This document shows positions 42,441 to 51,451 of a stretch of 64,000 nt of DNA, one piece after another. This stretch comes from Effusibacillus dendaii (GTDB lineage Bacteria; Bacillota; Bacilli; Tumebacillales; Effusibacillaceae). The translations under genes and the position numbers were made by a program. The stretch lies in the NCBI RefSeq assembly GCF_015097055.1, contig NZ_AP023366.1, positions 1,464,501 to 1,528,500 of the forward strand, written 5' to 3'. The stretch's first letter is position 1. Every line of letters starts with the position of its first letter. Under the pieces are notes generated by a model that was given only the letters and a program-made list of their open reading frames with translations, was not told the origin of the DNA and searched no databases.

Positions 42441-42883
42441 AGTTTGCGGGCAACAGCCGTATATTCGACAAGAAACGTTGACTGGTTGCCAAACAAAGAA
42501 CGAATGACCGGGACCAAAACGTTCTGTCTGTACGAAACGGTCACTTCAACCTGATCTCCATTGCTTCGAATTGAGACTTTTCGATCGACTCCACTCAAAC
42601 CGTGGGTTAAAATACTCAATGCGGTATTTGTGATTTTCTGTTGTTTCTGCCACACACTTAACGTCTGATCGTTGTATATCGCTCCGCCGACTCTGGCTCC
42701 CTGACTGGCTGCCAATACAACCACCAGTTTGGCGTATACGATCAACCCCATGATCAAGGCACCCATCATTAAAAGAAGCAGGATCGGCAAAATCATTACA
42801 AATTCACTAAGTGCCTGTCCCTGCTGATCGCGCGCATACTTTTTCAGCGGGATTGACACACAAGTTTTCAAAAACTTGCCCAT
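42437..42883 (-). CDS. tadE: TadE-family pseudopilin
   Basis: A 148-residue protein with the TadE signature DQQGQALSEFVMILPILLLL near residue 20: the prepilin-peptidase-type G|QALSEF site followed by a hydrophobic helix. The C-terminal part is a beta-rich extracytoplasmic domain. The same GQALSE stretch occurs in Flp next to it, so both are likely substrates of one prepilin peptidase, which is not in the window. Confidence 0.85.
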   Translation of the reverse strand: MGKFLKTCVSIPLKKYARDQQGQALSEFVMILPILLLLMMGALIMGLIVYAKLVVVLAASQGARVGGAIYNDQTLSVWQKQQKITNTALSILTHGLSGVDRKVSIRSNGDQVEVTVSYRQNVLVPVIRSLFGNQSTFLVEYTAVARKL

Positions 42884-42963
42884 GAACAGCCTCCTTTTGG
42901 TTTGGTTACAAAGAGTACGGTCGCCCCCCCTTTTTTTGAAACCGGGACAGTTTGAACAGAAAT

Positions 42964-43146
42964 TTATTGTTTTGCCTTGCCGATTTCATTTGCGATATGG
43001 GTAAATACGTCAACCAATTCCTGGCGAAACGCGATTAAGGTAGAAATCACCGCAACCGCAATCAATCCCAGTATCAGGCCGTATTCGCTTAAAGCTTGTC
43101 CCTCTTCTATCCTCCAAAATTTTTTTGCGGTTCGTTTCAGCCACAT
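42964..43146 (-). CDS. flp: Flp-type major pilin
   Basis: A 60-residue prepilin: basic leader MWLKRTAKKFWRIEEG, cleavage after Gly, then QALSEYGLILGLIAVAVIST with the conserved Glu-Tyr pair of Flp pilins and a single hydrophobic helix. ATG 43146 has GGGAGGAG five bases upstream; GTG 43161 would only extend the leader. Forms the fibre of the Tad pilus. Confidence 0.92.
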   Translation of the reverse strand: MWLKRTAKKFWRIEEGQALSEYGLILGLIAVAVISTLIAFRQELVDVFTHIANEIGKAKQ

Positions 43147-43164
43147 ATAGACTCCTCCCACACT

Positions 43165-43818
43165 CTAGTTTCGTTCCACCTTAACCGTAAACCCGTTTGT
43201 AACCAGATCATAATTTTTCATGAACACCGCTTCATTTGGAAAATCAAATCGTATGGGCCTTGCGTCGCCGGGTTTCAACTGACCTATGTCCTTATCCGAC
43301 AGATCAAATGGCCCACTGGCAATAGGAGACCCTGCCTGATCCTGAAGTGTAACGGTAATTCTTTTCAAAACACCAGCCGTCAGAGTTTGATTGGGGATGC
43401 CATTTCGGATCATCCCAAACACTCGAATCGCACCGTCTGCCTGTTTGTCTGCATAAACAACTGTTACATCCACATCTCCCTCTATAATAGGTGGATAAAT
43501 TTGCAACGCTTCTTCATACTCTTTGACCAGTTCAGGCGGCCATAGGTTTTTTTGTTGTTCAGGAATAACCAATCGCGGCTCTACCCATTTGCCGCCTTGG
43601 GCAAGTAACGCCTGTCGCCGGTTCAGCAATTCTTCCCGTTCTGCTGCCATTGCATGGTCCTCGATAGTCAAGTTTGCCAGACCGTTCGAACCGTCTGTTT
43701 GGGGAGAGATTTTAACTATCGATGAATTTGGGGCAGGGGCCGAATCATTCGGACTGCTGCATCCCATCAAAACCAGAATGCCGAACATAAGAGAGACTCC
43801 ATATCGAATCAGAAACAA
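43165..43818 (-). CDS. SLAP-domain lipoprotein in the Tad operon
   Basis: A 217-residue lipoprotein (lipobox LVLMGC|S at residue 20, Pro/Ser/Asn linker). The C-terminal 110 residues match the Bacillota SLAP domain in pattern: DVDVTVVYADKQADGAIRVF, then GMIRNGIPNQTL, ITVTLQDQAGSPIASGPFDL, and IRFDFPNEAVF. SLAP domains occur in S-layer-associated exported proteins. Its place between tadC and flp suggests a surface anchor or guide for the pilus; this is an inference. Confidence 0.75.
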   Translation of the reverse strand: MFLIRYGVSLMFGILVLMGCSSPNDSAPAPNSSIVKISPQTDGSNGLANLTIEDHAMAAEREELLNRRQALLAQGGKWVEPRLVIPEQQKNLWPPELVKEYEEALQIYPPIIEGDVDVTVVYADKQADGAIRVFGMIRNGIPNQTLTAGVLKRITVTLQDQAGSPIASGPFDLSDKDIGQLKPGDARPIRFDFPNEAVFMKNYDLVTNGFTVKVERN

Positions 43819-43852
43819 CTTGTTAACCTCCTGTACAAAATGATCGGGATGT

Positions 43853-44782
43853 TTACGGCTGCATTAGAAATTTAGCCGCTTGAATCAAAACTGGTCCGAG
43901 AATAAAGATGATAATCGCTGGAAATACAAGCAACAGAAGTGGAAAAAACATTTTTAGAGAGGCCTGTTGGCCCAATTGTTGCGCTTTCTTCTTGCGAGTG
44001 TTCCATAATTCAACCGATTGTTTTCGGAGTACTTGCGCGATGCCGGTACCCCGTTCCAAATTTTGTGTTACCGCCGACACAAACCGATTAACTTCTTCCA
44101 CTTGGCATCTGTGCGCCATTCGCTGTAGCGATTCTGCCAACGCCATACCAAACGAAGCATCTTTGACTACTCTTCGCAATTCTTGGACGACCTCTCCTTT
44201 ACCAGTTCCGACCGTTCCCTGAAGAGCCGGAAACAGCTGCAATCCTGCTTCACTCATAACCGCCAGTGTGCTCAATATATAAGGGAATTCCCTTCGTATT
44301 TGCCTCTTGCGCCGATTGATTTTCTGCCGCAGCCATAGATTGGGAAGCCAATAACCGAAAGAAGCGGCAAGAATACCCATCCCGATAAAAAGAGAACCTG
44401 CCTTTATCCCCAAAAGCACAAAGTAAGCAAGACACCCCGCAGCAGTCAGGCTTTTCAGACCATACATCCCTTCCACTGTATACACATCTTCCAACCCGGC
44501 GTTGATCAGCTGCCGTTGAATTTTCTGCCGAGTGGTTGGCGAAATGGATGGATGGAGCAGAACGGCCATTCTTTGCAGAAAAAAATTTATACGTGTTAAA
44601 AGTTGTTTGACTAAAGGTGCATCGGGCCTGCTTGCAGAATTTGTTGCAGAATGCAGCGATGAAACGCTTATCGTCTGCAGACGAATCAATCTTTGTTTGA
44701 TCGCTAGTTCCCGCAGTAATCGTCTAGGGAACAACAGCAAAACGACGCAAATAAACGTCATGCAGCAAATCCAAAACGGCAT
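43853..44782 (-). CDS. tadC: Tad pilus inner-membrane platform protein TadC
   Basis: A 309-residue type II secretion F-domain protein (LAVMSEAGLQLFPALQGTVG; ESLQRMAHRCQVEEVNRFVS; LERGTGIAQVLRKQS), with membrane helices around residues 1-15, 120-150 and the C-terminus (MFFPLLLLVFPAIIIFILGP). Works with TadB as the platform on which TadA drives pilin assembly. Confidence 0.88.
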   Translation of the reverse strand: MPFWICCMTFICVVLLLFPRRLLRELAIKQRLIRLQTISVSSLHSATNSASRPDAPLVKQLLTRINFFLQRMAVLLHPSISPTTRQKIQRQLINAGLEDVYTVEGMYGLKSLTAAGCLAYFVLLGIKAGSLFIGMGILAASFGYWLPNLWLRQKINRRKRQIRREFPYILSTLAVMSEAGLQLFPALQGTVGTGKGEVVQELRRVVKDASFGMALAESLQRMAHRCQVEEVNRFVSAVTQNLERGTGIAQVLRKQSVELWNTRKKKAQQLGQQASLKMFFPLLLLVFPAIIIFILGPVLIQAAKFLMQP

Positions 44783-44810
44783 TTTGTATTCACCTCACAC
44801 ATCAATCGAA

Positions 44811-45722
44811 TCACACATCAATCGAAAGAATGTAACGGGCCAGAAAGAAATTTGCGAATAACAACAACGTACCGATAAACAACAGTCCTGTACCCAGCGG
44901 GGATTCGTACATCGGCTGCAGATAGCCAGGATTCAACAGAAGAATTGTCACTATAATGACAATGGGTGTGAAGGTTAATACGTTCGATTCGAGACGTTTT
45001 TGCGAGGTGGCCACTTTAATCTCTTCCTGGATTTCTATTTTATCTGCGATCATTTCTGCCGTATTGTTCATGACTTCCGCCAGATTGCCTCCTTTTGCCC
45101 GGACGATCAAAATCGCATCTGCAAACTGTGCAAGCTCTTCAATACCTACCGCAGATTTAAACTTAAGCAGGGAATCCTCCATCGAGTAACCAAACTGTAA
45201 ATTACGATTTAACTTTTCTATCTCTTCCCACATCGGCTTGTCTCTGCTGGTGGAAAATTCGGTTTGCAGGTCGAATTGACATTTTAAAAATGCTGTTTCC
45301 AAAGAACTGCCCGCTTTTACAGAGTTGGTTATGGATGAAAGAACATTGCGAAACTGAATCAACATCAGTTGTTTTCGTTTAATCGCTCGCTGATATTCAC
45401 GTATCCGCGGGTATATCAGGCCAACAAAACCAAATAGAAACGCATAAAAACCATTCCGAAAAAACAGCCAACCGATTGAAAAACAGAACATAAACAGAAC
45501 GGTTGGCACCAGAAAAGCAAAAACCGTTTTGTGTTTTACCTGAACCGATGAATGCCTGCGATTGGAGGGCCGATCCGCAGCACCGGATTTCAGTTGACGG
45601 ATACGTTTCACCAGTGTCCGGTTGTCTGGCAAATTTCCGTATCTTGCGAGCTGCACAATTTCTTTTAGTAAACGAAGCAGACAGAACATGGAAATCAATA
45701 TGGAAAAATAGGTAATCCACAT
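44811..45722 (-). CDS. tadB: Tad pilus inner-membrane platform protein TadB
   Basis: A 303-residue T2SF-domain protein (SITNSVKAGSSLETAFLKCQ; QFADAILIVRAKGGNLAEVM, then NNTAEMIADK) with N-terminal and C-terminal membrane helices. ATG 45722 has GAGGGG six bases upstream; ATG 45734, overlapping the tadA stop as ATGA, is an alternative start. Confidence 0.88.
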   Translation of the reverse strand: MWITYFSILISMFCLLRLLKEIVQLARYGNLPDNRTLVKRIRQLKSGAADRPSNRRHSSVQVKHKTVFAFLVPTVLFMFCFSIGWLFFRNGFYAFLFGFVGLIYPRIREYQRAIKRKQLMLIQFRNVLSSITNSVKAGSSLETAFLKCQFDLQTEFSTSRDKPMWEEIEKLNRNLQFGYSMEDSLLKFKSAVGIEELAQFADAILIVRAKGGNLAEVMNNTAEMIADKIEIQEEIKVATSQKRLESNVLTFTPIVIIVTILLLNPGYLQPMYESPLGTGLLFIGTLLLFANFFLARYILSIDV

Positions 45723-45730
45723 AAATCCCC

Positions 45731-47095
45731 TCATTTTCCATTGGCCGCAAGCATCGGATGAGAAGGTAACCCTGCTGCCAGCCACTTGTCAGTTCGTCGT
45801 ATGACCTCTCCTGTTGCCGCCAAATGCCCCATTAACATTCCTTCATCCGTGACTCCGGTTGTTTTCCATCGAGCAATTTCTGCAAATGTAATTTCTCCCT
45901 CACGCATACCCCGCACCTCACCGATTTGCATGACTCGCCGTGATCCGTCACGCAGACGCCCGAGATGGACCACCAATTCCACACCGGCCGCAATTTGCTT
46001 GCGGATGGCAGAGACGGGCAGTTCCAGGCCTGACATCAAAACCATAGTCTCCAGTCGTGACAGCATATCTTCTGCTGAATTCGCATGACCCGTCGTTAAT
46101 GAACCTTCATGACCCGTATTCATCGCCTGCAGCATATCTAACGCTTCCCCTCCCCGTACCTCGCCCACAATAATTCGGTCAGGTCGCATGCGAAGCGCCG
46201 AACGGACAAGATCGCGCATCGTAATTTCCCCTTTCCCTTCCGTATTCGGTGGGCGTGTTTCCAATTGCACCAAGTTCGGTATATGTGACAACTTCAATTC
46301 CGCCGCATCTTCGACGGTAATGATTCGTTCGTCAGCAGGTATGAACATACTGAGCGCGTTTAAAAAAGTGGTCTTTCCGGAACCTGTGCCGCCACAAACG
46401 ACAATGTTAAAACGGGCCTGTACCAACCGCGCCAACAATTCGGCAATCGGTTCCTGCAGTGCGCCAAAATTGACCAATTGTTCCATCGTATAGGGGACGT
46501 CCGGAAATTTCCTGATCGTCAACACAGGGCCGCCCAGCGATACGGGACGAATCACTGCATTCACCCTGGAGCCGTCTGACAACCTCGCATCCACAATAGG
46601 ATCGCTTTCATCGACCTTACGGTTTATGGGGGCGACAATTTTCTCAATTACATGAAGCAGATCCGTTTCCGAAGGGAACGAAAGCGGCAATCCCTGTTCC
46701 GTGACAACCGGCAGCAGGCGGCCTGATTTTTCAATAAAAATTTGACTGATTCCATTTACCATGATCTCCGTAATTTCCGGATCTTTTATAAGTGAATCGA
46801 TGACGCCATATCCGGTCAACTGACGCAAAATTTCTTCGGTAAGCTGCTGCCTGTCCACCAAGGTCATAACAAATGAGGGAAACAAAGATTCTTTCTTCTC
46901 GTCGAGTATGTTCCATATCCGTTTCCGCAGTTGATCTGGCAGGCGAAATAACGATTCGTCTCTTTCCGATTGGTCAACGATCTGTTCCCGTACTGCATTT
47001 TTTAAAGCAAGAATCGTAGGCGCCTGCTCTGCTGAACTGGTTTCTTCTGATCCGGCCAGTTCCCTCATTCGTTTGATTGATTCTTCAACTCCCAC
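45731..47095 (-). CDS. tadA: Tad pilus assembly ATPase TadA/CpaF
   Basis: A 454-residue secretion ATPase: N-terminal domain with TEEILRQLTGYGVIDSLIKD and EIMVNGISQIFIEKSGRL, Walker A VCGGTGSGKTTFLNALSMF, Asp-box EDAAELKL, Walker B RPDRIIVGEVRGGEALDMLQ, and the His box GHEGSLTTGHANS. Powers Flp polymerisation. Start GTG 47095 with AAGGGG nine bases upstream; overlaps the tadZ end by 11 bases. Confidence 0.93.
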   Translation of the reverse strand: MGVEESIKRMRELAGSEETSSAEQAPTILALKNAVREQIVDQSERDESLFRLPDQLRKRIWNILDEKKESLFPSFVMTLVDRQQLTEEILRQLTGYGVIDSLIKDPEITEIMVNGISQIFIEKSGRLLPVVTEQGLPLSFPSETDLLHVIEKIVAPINRKVDESDPIVDARLSDGSRVNAVIRPVSLGGPVLTIRKFPDVPYTMEQLVNFGALQEPIAELLARLVQARFNIVVCGGTGSGKTTFLNALSMFIPADERIITVEDAAELKLSHIPNLVQLETRPPNTEGKGEITMRDLVRSALRMRPDRIIVGEVRGGEALDMLQAMNTGHEGSLTTGHANSAEDMLSRLETMVLMSGLELPVSAIRKQIAAGVELVVHLGRLRDGSRRVMQIGEVRGMREGEITFAEIARWKTTGVTDEGMLMGHLAATGEVIRRTDKWLAAGLPSHPMLAANGK

Positions 47096-48356
47096 GCTGC
47101 AAAACCCCTTTCCAGCCGGACCGCTTCAAGCTGAGTTCTTTTTGAGAAAAAACGGGCGCCAACAGGTGGGCAATCCGGCGAAAATACGATTGGATTGGCA
47201 GATGGGCTTTCTCGGCCAATAGAATTCCCTGGTTCGCACAATATTGAATCGGATCTGGTGTTTCCGGGATCGTTTCTGCCACTGGCATCCCCAGCACCGA
47301 TTCCAATTCGCCAACAGGAAAATGAGAGGCCGGTGTATGCCGATTCATCAACAGATACCGATTTTGCAAATCGTTCGGGAACGATTGGACGATATCCAGC
47401 ACCGACAAAATAGAAAGGTTGGCGGAAACATCAGGAGTTGTTATGTAAAAAAGATCGGTTGCCCAGTTCAGAAGAGAAATATTTTTATCCGACAATTCGA
47501 TCGATGTATCCACAATGACCACTTCATATTGCATATTCAAAATCTGGCGAACCAGGAGATCTGTCTGATCGATAGTCAGTCCGCTCATTTTAAACGGGGC
47601 GGCTGCTGTCAGGACATCCAGCTTTTTTCCCTGCAGTTCAATGGTTTGAATGGATTTGCACAATATATCGTGCAGCTCACCGTTCCATCCGGAATCGACG
47701 CCTGCATCACTGACCGCCAGTTCCAGCATGCGAATCGCCTCCGACAATCCCTTTGTGCGGTATGGAAGACCCAAGGCCGCTTCTGTGTGACCGAAAACGG
47801 AGAAGTCAACCAGCAATGTTCGTTTGTCTTTTCGCGCGAGTTGGCAGGCCGTGTTGACCGCAAGCGTGGTTTTGCCCACACCTCCTTTTGGAGAATAGAA
47901 TAGACCGATGCGCCGATCCGGTTCAGTGAATGTCTGAGCGACTTGATTAAATTTGCCGGTTTGATTGGGGTGCAGGGATGTAATTCTTTGTGTGTAAATG
48001 GACATCGGAGAATATTTGTAGATCCATTCAAAAGAGGGCTGCGCCTGATGAAATTGCAAATTGTGCAGATCATGCAGCGTTTCCGTGACAATCATTATTT
48101 TTAAAACGCCTTGCTGGATCATTTCCGACAGTTCGGCATCCGGATTGTTCAATAAGACGCGATTTACAATTACTACATGAACTTCGTTCAGTTCAAGAAA
48201 AATCTTTAGTTCTTCAAGCGAGGACGCTGTTTTTACGACCTCAATCAGTCGCTTCTGCCGTTCATAATAACGACAGATTTCCTGCCGGTACGATTCGTCC
48301 GGATCCACTAAGGCGACCCATAAGGACGGTTTCTGACCGCTGGGTATGCGATTCAT
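47085..48356 (-). CDS. tadZ: Tad pilus localisation ATPase TadZ/CpaE
   Basis: A 423-residue protein: receiver-like N-terminal domain (VALVDPDESYRQEICRYYER) and a MinD/ParA-type ATPase from about residue 150 (FYSPKGGVGKTTLAVNTACQ, TLLVDFSVFGHTEAALG, YEVVIVDTSIE). It places the pilus machine in the cell. Confidence 0.88.
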   Translation of the reverse strand: MNRIPSGQKPSLWVALVDPDESYRQEICRYYERQKRLIEVVKTASSLEELKIFLELNEVHVVIVNRVLLNNPDAELSEMIQQGVLKIMIVTETLHDLHNLQFHQAQPSFEWIYKYSPMSIYTQRITSLHPNQTGKFNQVAQTFTEPDRRIGLFYSPKGGVGKTTLAVNTACQLARKDKRTLLVDFSVFGHTEAALGLPYRTKGLSEAIRMLELAVSDAGVDSGWNGELHDILCKSIQTIELQGKKLDVLTAAAPFKMSGLTIDQTDLLVRQILNMQYEVVIVDTSIELSDKNISLLNWATDLFYITTPDVSANLSILSVLDIVQSFPNDLQNRYLLMNRHTPASHFPVGELESVLGMPVAETIPETPDPIQYCANQGILLAEKAHLPIQSYFRRIAHLLAPVFSQKELSLKRSGWKGVLQRGS

Positions 48357-48389
48357 TTGTAAACACCCGCCTGTTCAACAAATTCAGAG

Positions 48390-49121
48390 TTAACGTGAAA
48401 GCCTTGAAAAGTTTACAGAAGAAGGTTTGGCAGTTTCTCCGTTCCAGGGGTTTAAAGCCAAATCAATTTTGCCGTCCCGTTTTGCCAGCGCCAATGTGAC
48501 TGCATCCTGAGGCGCAAGCAACAGGGTGACATGCTGGACCAATCCTTGTTTGCCAAGCGAATCGGGTTGTTTGGAAAAAGACAGTTGTTCCACGTCAAAA
48601 ACTTCTATCTGCTGCAAAATCATATTCGAAAATTCATTGCCGCTTTTGTTTGCGTCAGATGTAAAAATGACATCCACCAAGTCTCCCTTCTGGAGCATGT
48701 TGTTGACTGCCGACTCGGGATCTAAAGCGACAGACATGAGCCGCCTGTCTTTTGGTATAAAGTTTTTCACATCAACGGATCCGTCTCCTTTTACATAGGT
48801 CTGCCGATGTTCAGGAAAGATCAGCACTTTCGGATCCATCTGAATGGGGCTGCCGGCCGTGATTTTCTGCAAAGTGATGCCGCCCACGATATCCTCCACC
48901 CGGCTGGCCGCATGGCGTAACAGCGTATCAGCCGTTTTTTTCTCGGCCTGCACAATTTGTAACATATCTGTTTTCACTTCCACGTTGACCGGGATTTCCG
49001 ATTTGGCCACAACAACAGGTACAGTTTGCCGCAAAGAGTCTAAATAAGTGTAAATTGCATACGAAATGGCTCCCGCACAAAGAAGAATCAAAACAAACCG
49101 CCAACTGATTCGGCTAATCAA
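48390..49121 (-). CDS. cpaB: Flp pilus assembly protein CpaB/RcpC
   Basis: A 243-residue protein with an N-terminal membrane anchor (WRFVLILLCAGAISYAIYTYL) and an SAF domain (VPVVVAKSEIPVNVEVKTDM; GGITLQKITAGSPI), then a RcpC-type beta domain (LMSVALDPESAVNNMLQKGDLVDVIF). The start is TTG 49121 with GGAGG seven bases upstream; an ATG at 49163 lies in the preceding terminator hairpin and has no ribosome site. First gene of the Tad operon. No secretin gene is present, as expected in a monoderm. Confidence 0.85.
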   Translation of the reverse strand: MISRISWRFVLILLCAGAISYAIYTYLDSLRQTVPVVVAKSEIPVNVEVKTDMLQIVQAEKKTADTLLRHAASRVEDIVGGITLQKITAGSPIQMDPKVLIFPEHRQTYVKGDGSVDVKNFIPKDRRLMSVALDPESAVNNMLQKGDLVDVIFTSDANKSGNEFSNMILQQIEVFDVEQLSFSKQPDSLGKQGLVQHVTLLLAPQDAVTLALAKRDGKIDLALNPWNGETAKPSSVNFSRLSR

Positions 49122-49142
49122 ACGAAAGCCTCCTTTAAAACA

Positions 49143-49174
49143 ATAAAAAAAACCGTTCCCCAAATGAGAACGGT
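49143..49174 (-). terminator. Terminator/attenuator between the Tad promoter and cpaB
   Basis: On the minus strand ACCGTTCTC pairs with GGGAACGGT (49174-49152) and is followed by eight T. It lies about 10 bases after the expected start site and 22 bases before cpaB. No other minus-strand gene lies upstream that it could end, so it should act on the Tad transcript itself. Confidence 0.75.
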
Positions 49175-49190
49175 GCTTCCGTTACGATTT

Positions 49191-49218
49191 ATTATATCAT
49201 GTTCGATAGCCAAGTCAA
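49191..49218 (-). promoter_or_regulatory. Strong predicted promoter of the Tad operon
   Basis: Minus strand -35 TTGACT (49218-49213), a 16-base spacer and a perfect -10 TATAAT (49196-49191). Transcription should start near 49184 and run into the hairpin at 49174-49152. Confidence 0.7.
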
Positions 49219-49326
49219 CCCATTTTCCGAAAAATCTGGAACCAGCCAGAAGTCCCTTTCTCACCAAATACAAAACGTGATATGATGGTGAAAAGCTCCA
49301 TCCATATTTCCTAAAGGGGGCTAAAC

Positions 49327-49677
49327 ATGAATCGATTTATCCCTGTCAAATCCCTTGCCGGTGAACTGAAACGGACTGAAATACGGCGTGGCATCGGTTA
49401 CCGGCTGACAACCAGGGAGTTTATTTTACAGCGGGATGACCAAACCTATCATATATTGTTCGAAGACATTCTGGGCCTTATTGAACGGAAAGCAGAAGAT
49501 GGGCGTCCCGATGAGAAAGGAACACACAAGATTATTACGAACCGGATCCGTGTTTATAATCGGAGCGGTGTTTTTGAAAAAGGCGCAACTACGTTTTACG
49601 CATCACTGTCCGACAATTTCTGCAAACTGTTTGTCTACTATCTGGAACGTTCTCATCGCCCGGCTTCGGGAATTTAA
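49327..49677 (+). CDS. Hypothetical cytoplasmic protein
   Basis: A 116-residue soluble protein, strand-rich (IRRGIGYRLTTREFILQRDD; YHILFEDILGLIE; FEKGATTFYASLSDNFCKLF), perhaps a PH-like small beta domain. ATG 49327 has GGGGG eight bases upstream. It ends at its own terminator. No family recognised. Confidence 0.6.
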   Translation: MNRFIPVKSLAGELKRTEIRRGIGYRLTTREFILQRDDQTYHILFEDILGLIERKAEDGRPDEKGTHKIITNRIRVYNRSGVFEKGATTFYASLSDNFCKLFVYYLERSHRPASGI

Positions 49678-49695
49678 CCGCTTACTCGACCAAAT

Positions 49696-49736
49696 AAAGC
49701 ATCGGCGGATCAGCCTGAATCCAACCGATGCTTTTT
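49696..49736 (+). terminator. Intrinsic terminator
   Basis: AAAGCATCGG (49696-49705) pairs with CCGATGCTTT (49725-49734), followed by TTCTC. The loop of 19 bases is longer than usual. Confidence 0.75.
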
Positions 49737-49764
49737 CTCAATTTGAACGGGAGGCGTTACCTTG

Positions 49765-49998
49765 ATGCAACCCTCTGACGACAAAAACAAAAATAATCCA
49801 AACAATCCGTATCGCGCGATCGGGGTAGTTTCCGCAATTGGTACCGATCTGGCAGCCTGCCTGATTGGCGGCGTTTATCTAGGCAGATGGGTGGATGGTT
49901 ACTTTGGAACCGCACCCGCATTTTTGCTGATCGGACTGTTTGTTGGTTTGGCGACTGGTATATACAGCATGATCCAACTTGTCAAACGTTTTCTTTAG
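49765..49998 (+). CDS. AtpZ/AtpI-type small membrane protein
   Basis: A 77-residue protein with two hydrophobic helices (AIGVVSAIGTDLAACLIGGV, then YLGRWVDGYF; APAFLLIGLFVGLATGIYSM), the pattern of the AtpZ/AtpI family that accompanies F-type ATPases and may form a Mg/Ca channel. No ATP synthase gene is adjacent in this window. ATG 49765 or TTG 49762 may start it (GGGAGG at 49749-49754). Confidence 0.75.
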   Translation: MQPSDDKNKNNPNNPYRAIGVVSAIGTDLAACLIGGVYLGRWVDGYFGTAPAFLLIGLFVGLATGIYSMIQLVKRFL

Positions 49999-50573
49999 AA
50001 GGAAGATCGCTTTTCTGTACGCAAGACCTGATCCACTTTAGCCAATTGTTCCACCAATTCCTGCAAGGTTTTGTGAATTTCTGCTTCTTTTTCTGATTCT
50101 CCAGCCGATCTCGCTTCCAAATATTTGTCCATATTCAGATAAATATGACCCAACAGCGCTTCTCTCGTAATGCGCAGTTCAAAATCCGGCGGTTCTTTCG
50201 ACTCGACAAACGGCCCTTCATCCATAATCAATCCGTTGCTGTAAACGGTTCGCCACATATGATTGCGTCCACTTCCGTATTTTTCTCCCCGTAGTCCTGC
50301 GATTTGAATCAGTAAATCGATCGACTCCATCAACCGGCCGTCGCCCTTTTTGATCCGTAAATAATCGATATGCAGTTGATAATGCAATTCCTGCTCATAC
50401 AGATAAAAGGTGATTGTCTCATCTTGCTGCATCAATGAGAGGGCTGTCATTTTGCCGCGAACCCGTTCCTCCGGGACGAGTCCCAATTTCCGAATTGACC
50501 GTTTCCATTTGAGCAAATCACCATGCGTAATCTCGCCTGCCACGTTTCGGAAAATCACAACTTCTTCCACCAC
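49995..50573 (-). CDS. Hypothetical cytoplasmic protein
   Basis: About 192 residues, soluble, with no recognised domain (VVIFRNVAGEITHGDLLKWK; MDEGPFVESKEPPDFELRIT) and a coiled-coil-like C-terminus (SAGESEKEAEIHKTLQELVE, then QLAKVDQVL). GTG 50573 is preferred because GGAGG repeats lie just upstream; the ATG at 50591 is upstream of those sites. Convergent and overlapping by four bases with the AtpZ-like gene. Confidence 0.6.
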   Translation of the reverse strand: MVEEVVIFRNVAGEITHGDLLKWKRSIRKLGLVPEERVRGKMTALSLMQQDETITFYLYEQELHYQLHIDYLRIKKGDGRLMESIDLLIQIAGLRGEKYGSGRNHMWRTVYSNGLIMDEGPFVESKEPPDFELRITREALLGHIYLNMDKYLEARSAGESEKEAEIHKTLQELVEQLAKVDQVLRTEKRSSF

Positions 50574-50713
50574 AGCCTCCCCCTCCTTCATTAATAGAGG
50601 CTGAATTTGTATATCTTATGAGACTGGGACAGAAAAGTGTTGAGGCAAATGCCATATTCCGCATTTTTTTATGGTACTATAGAAAACGTAAATGATTTAA
50701 TGGGGGAATTATA

Positions 50714-51391
50714 ATGCGATCTTTTCAACCAGACAGACGGAAAAACCGCTGGAAAACGGCGCCCCTCTTGCTGATCGCCCTTAATATGACCGGATGCGGC
50801 GGGATGAGCACCCCATCATCTGCACCAGACAGCACACCAAGTCATCATTCTCACTCGTCCCAACAGGAAGCATCTTCTCCTTCGCTTTCCGTATTGGGGC
50901 AGATCCAACCGTTTACTTTACAAAGCACAACCGGACAGCAGGTTTCGCTCGACAAAGATCTGCAGGCGAAAACGAAGCTGGTTTATTTTTTCTATACGAA
51001 CTGCCCTGATGTATGCCCGATTACGACAAAACGAATGGAAAACATGCTGCAGCTGATGAAACAGCAGAACCTGTCCTCGTCAGACGTCAAGCTCATTTCG
51101 ATCACGTTGGATCCAAAAAGGGATACGCAGGAAGCGATTCAGCAGTTTTCCAAAAAGTATAAAGTGGATCCGGCTTACTGGTTTTTCCTGCGGGGCGATG
51201 CGGAGCAGACGAAATCGATCATGAACCAGTTTCATGCGGACGCTGACGAGTTGCCAAGCGGGATGTTCATGCACAGTGACCGTATGTACCTGCTTGACGA
51301 TAAAAACCAGTTGCGTGCCACTTATGTAATGGGAACCGATGTAAAAGATGAAGATGTCGTCAACGACGTCAAGAAACTGCTCGGAAAATAA
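50714..51391 (+). CDS. Sco1/SenC-family copper chaperone lipoprotein
   Basis: A 225-residue lipoprotein (hydrophobic PLLLIALNMTGC lipobox at Cys28; His/Ser-rich linker). The thioredoxin-like Sco domain has FFYTNCPDVCPITTKRM, with the CxxxC copper/thiol site, and the distal His in SGMFMHSDRMYLLDD. It should deliver copper to cytochrome c oxidase CuA or keep its thiols reduced, outside the membrane. No oxidase gene is nearby. Confidence 0.9.
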   Translation: MRSFQPDRRKNRWKTAPLLLIALNMTGCGGMSTPSSAPDSTPSHHSHSSQQEASSPSLSVLGQIQPFTLQSTTGQQVSLDKDLQAKTKLVYFFYTNCPDVCPITTKRMENMLQLMKQQNLSSSDVKLISITLDPKRDTQEAIQQFSKKYKVDPAYWFFLRGDAEQTKSIMNQFHADADELPSGMFMHSDRMYLLDDKNQLRATYVMGTDVKDEDVVNDVKKLLGK

Positions 51392-51451
51392 AAACTTGGC
51401 GATTCCTCTTTCAATACCGGATCTTATTTTCACAGGGAAAGTGAGCTGCAC

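Noticed and set aside
50640-50672. AAATGC/GCATTT hairpin with T run upstream of the Sco gene as a terminator
   Set aside because: No plus-strand gene ends before it and the stem has only six base pairs; it probably reflects the AT-rich promoter region.
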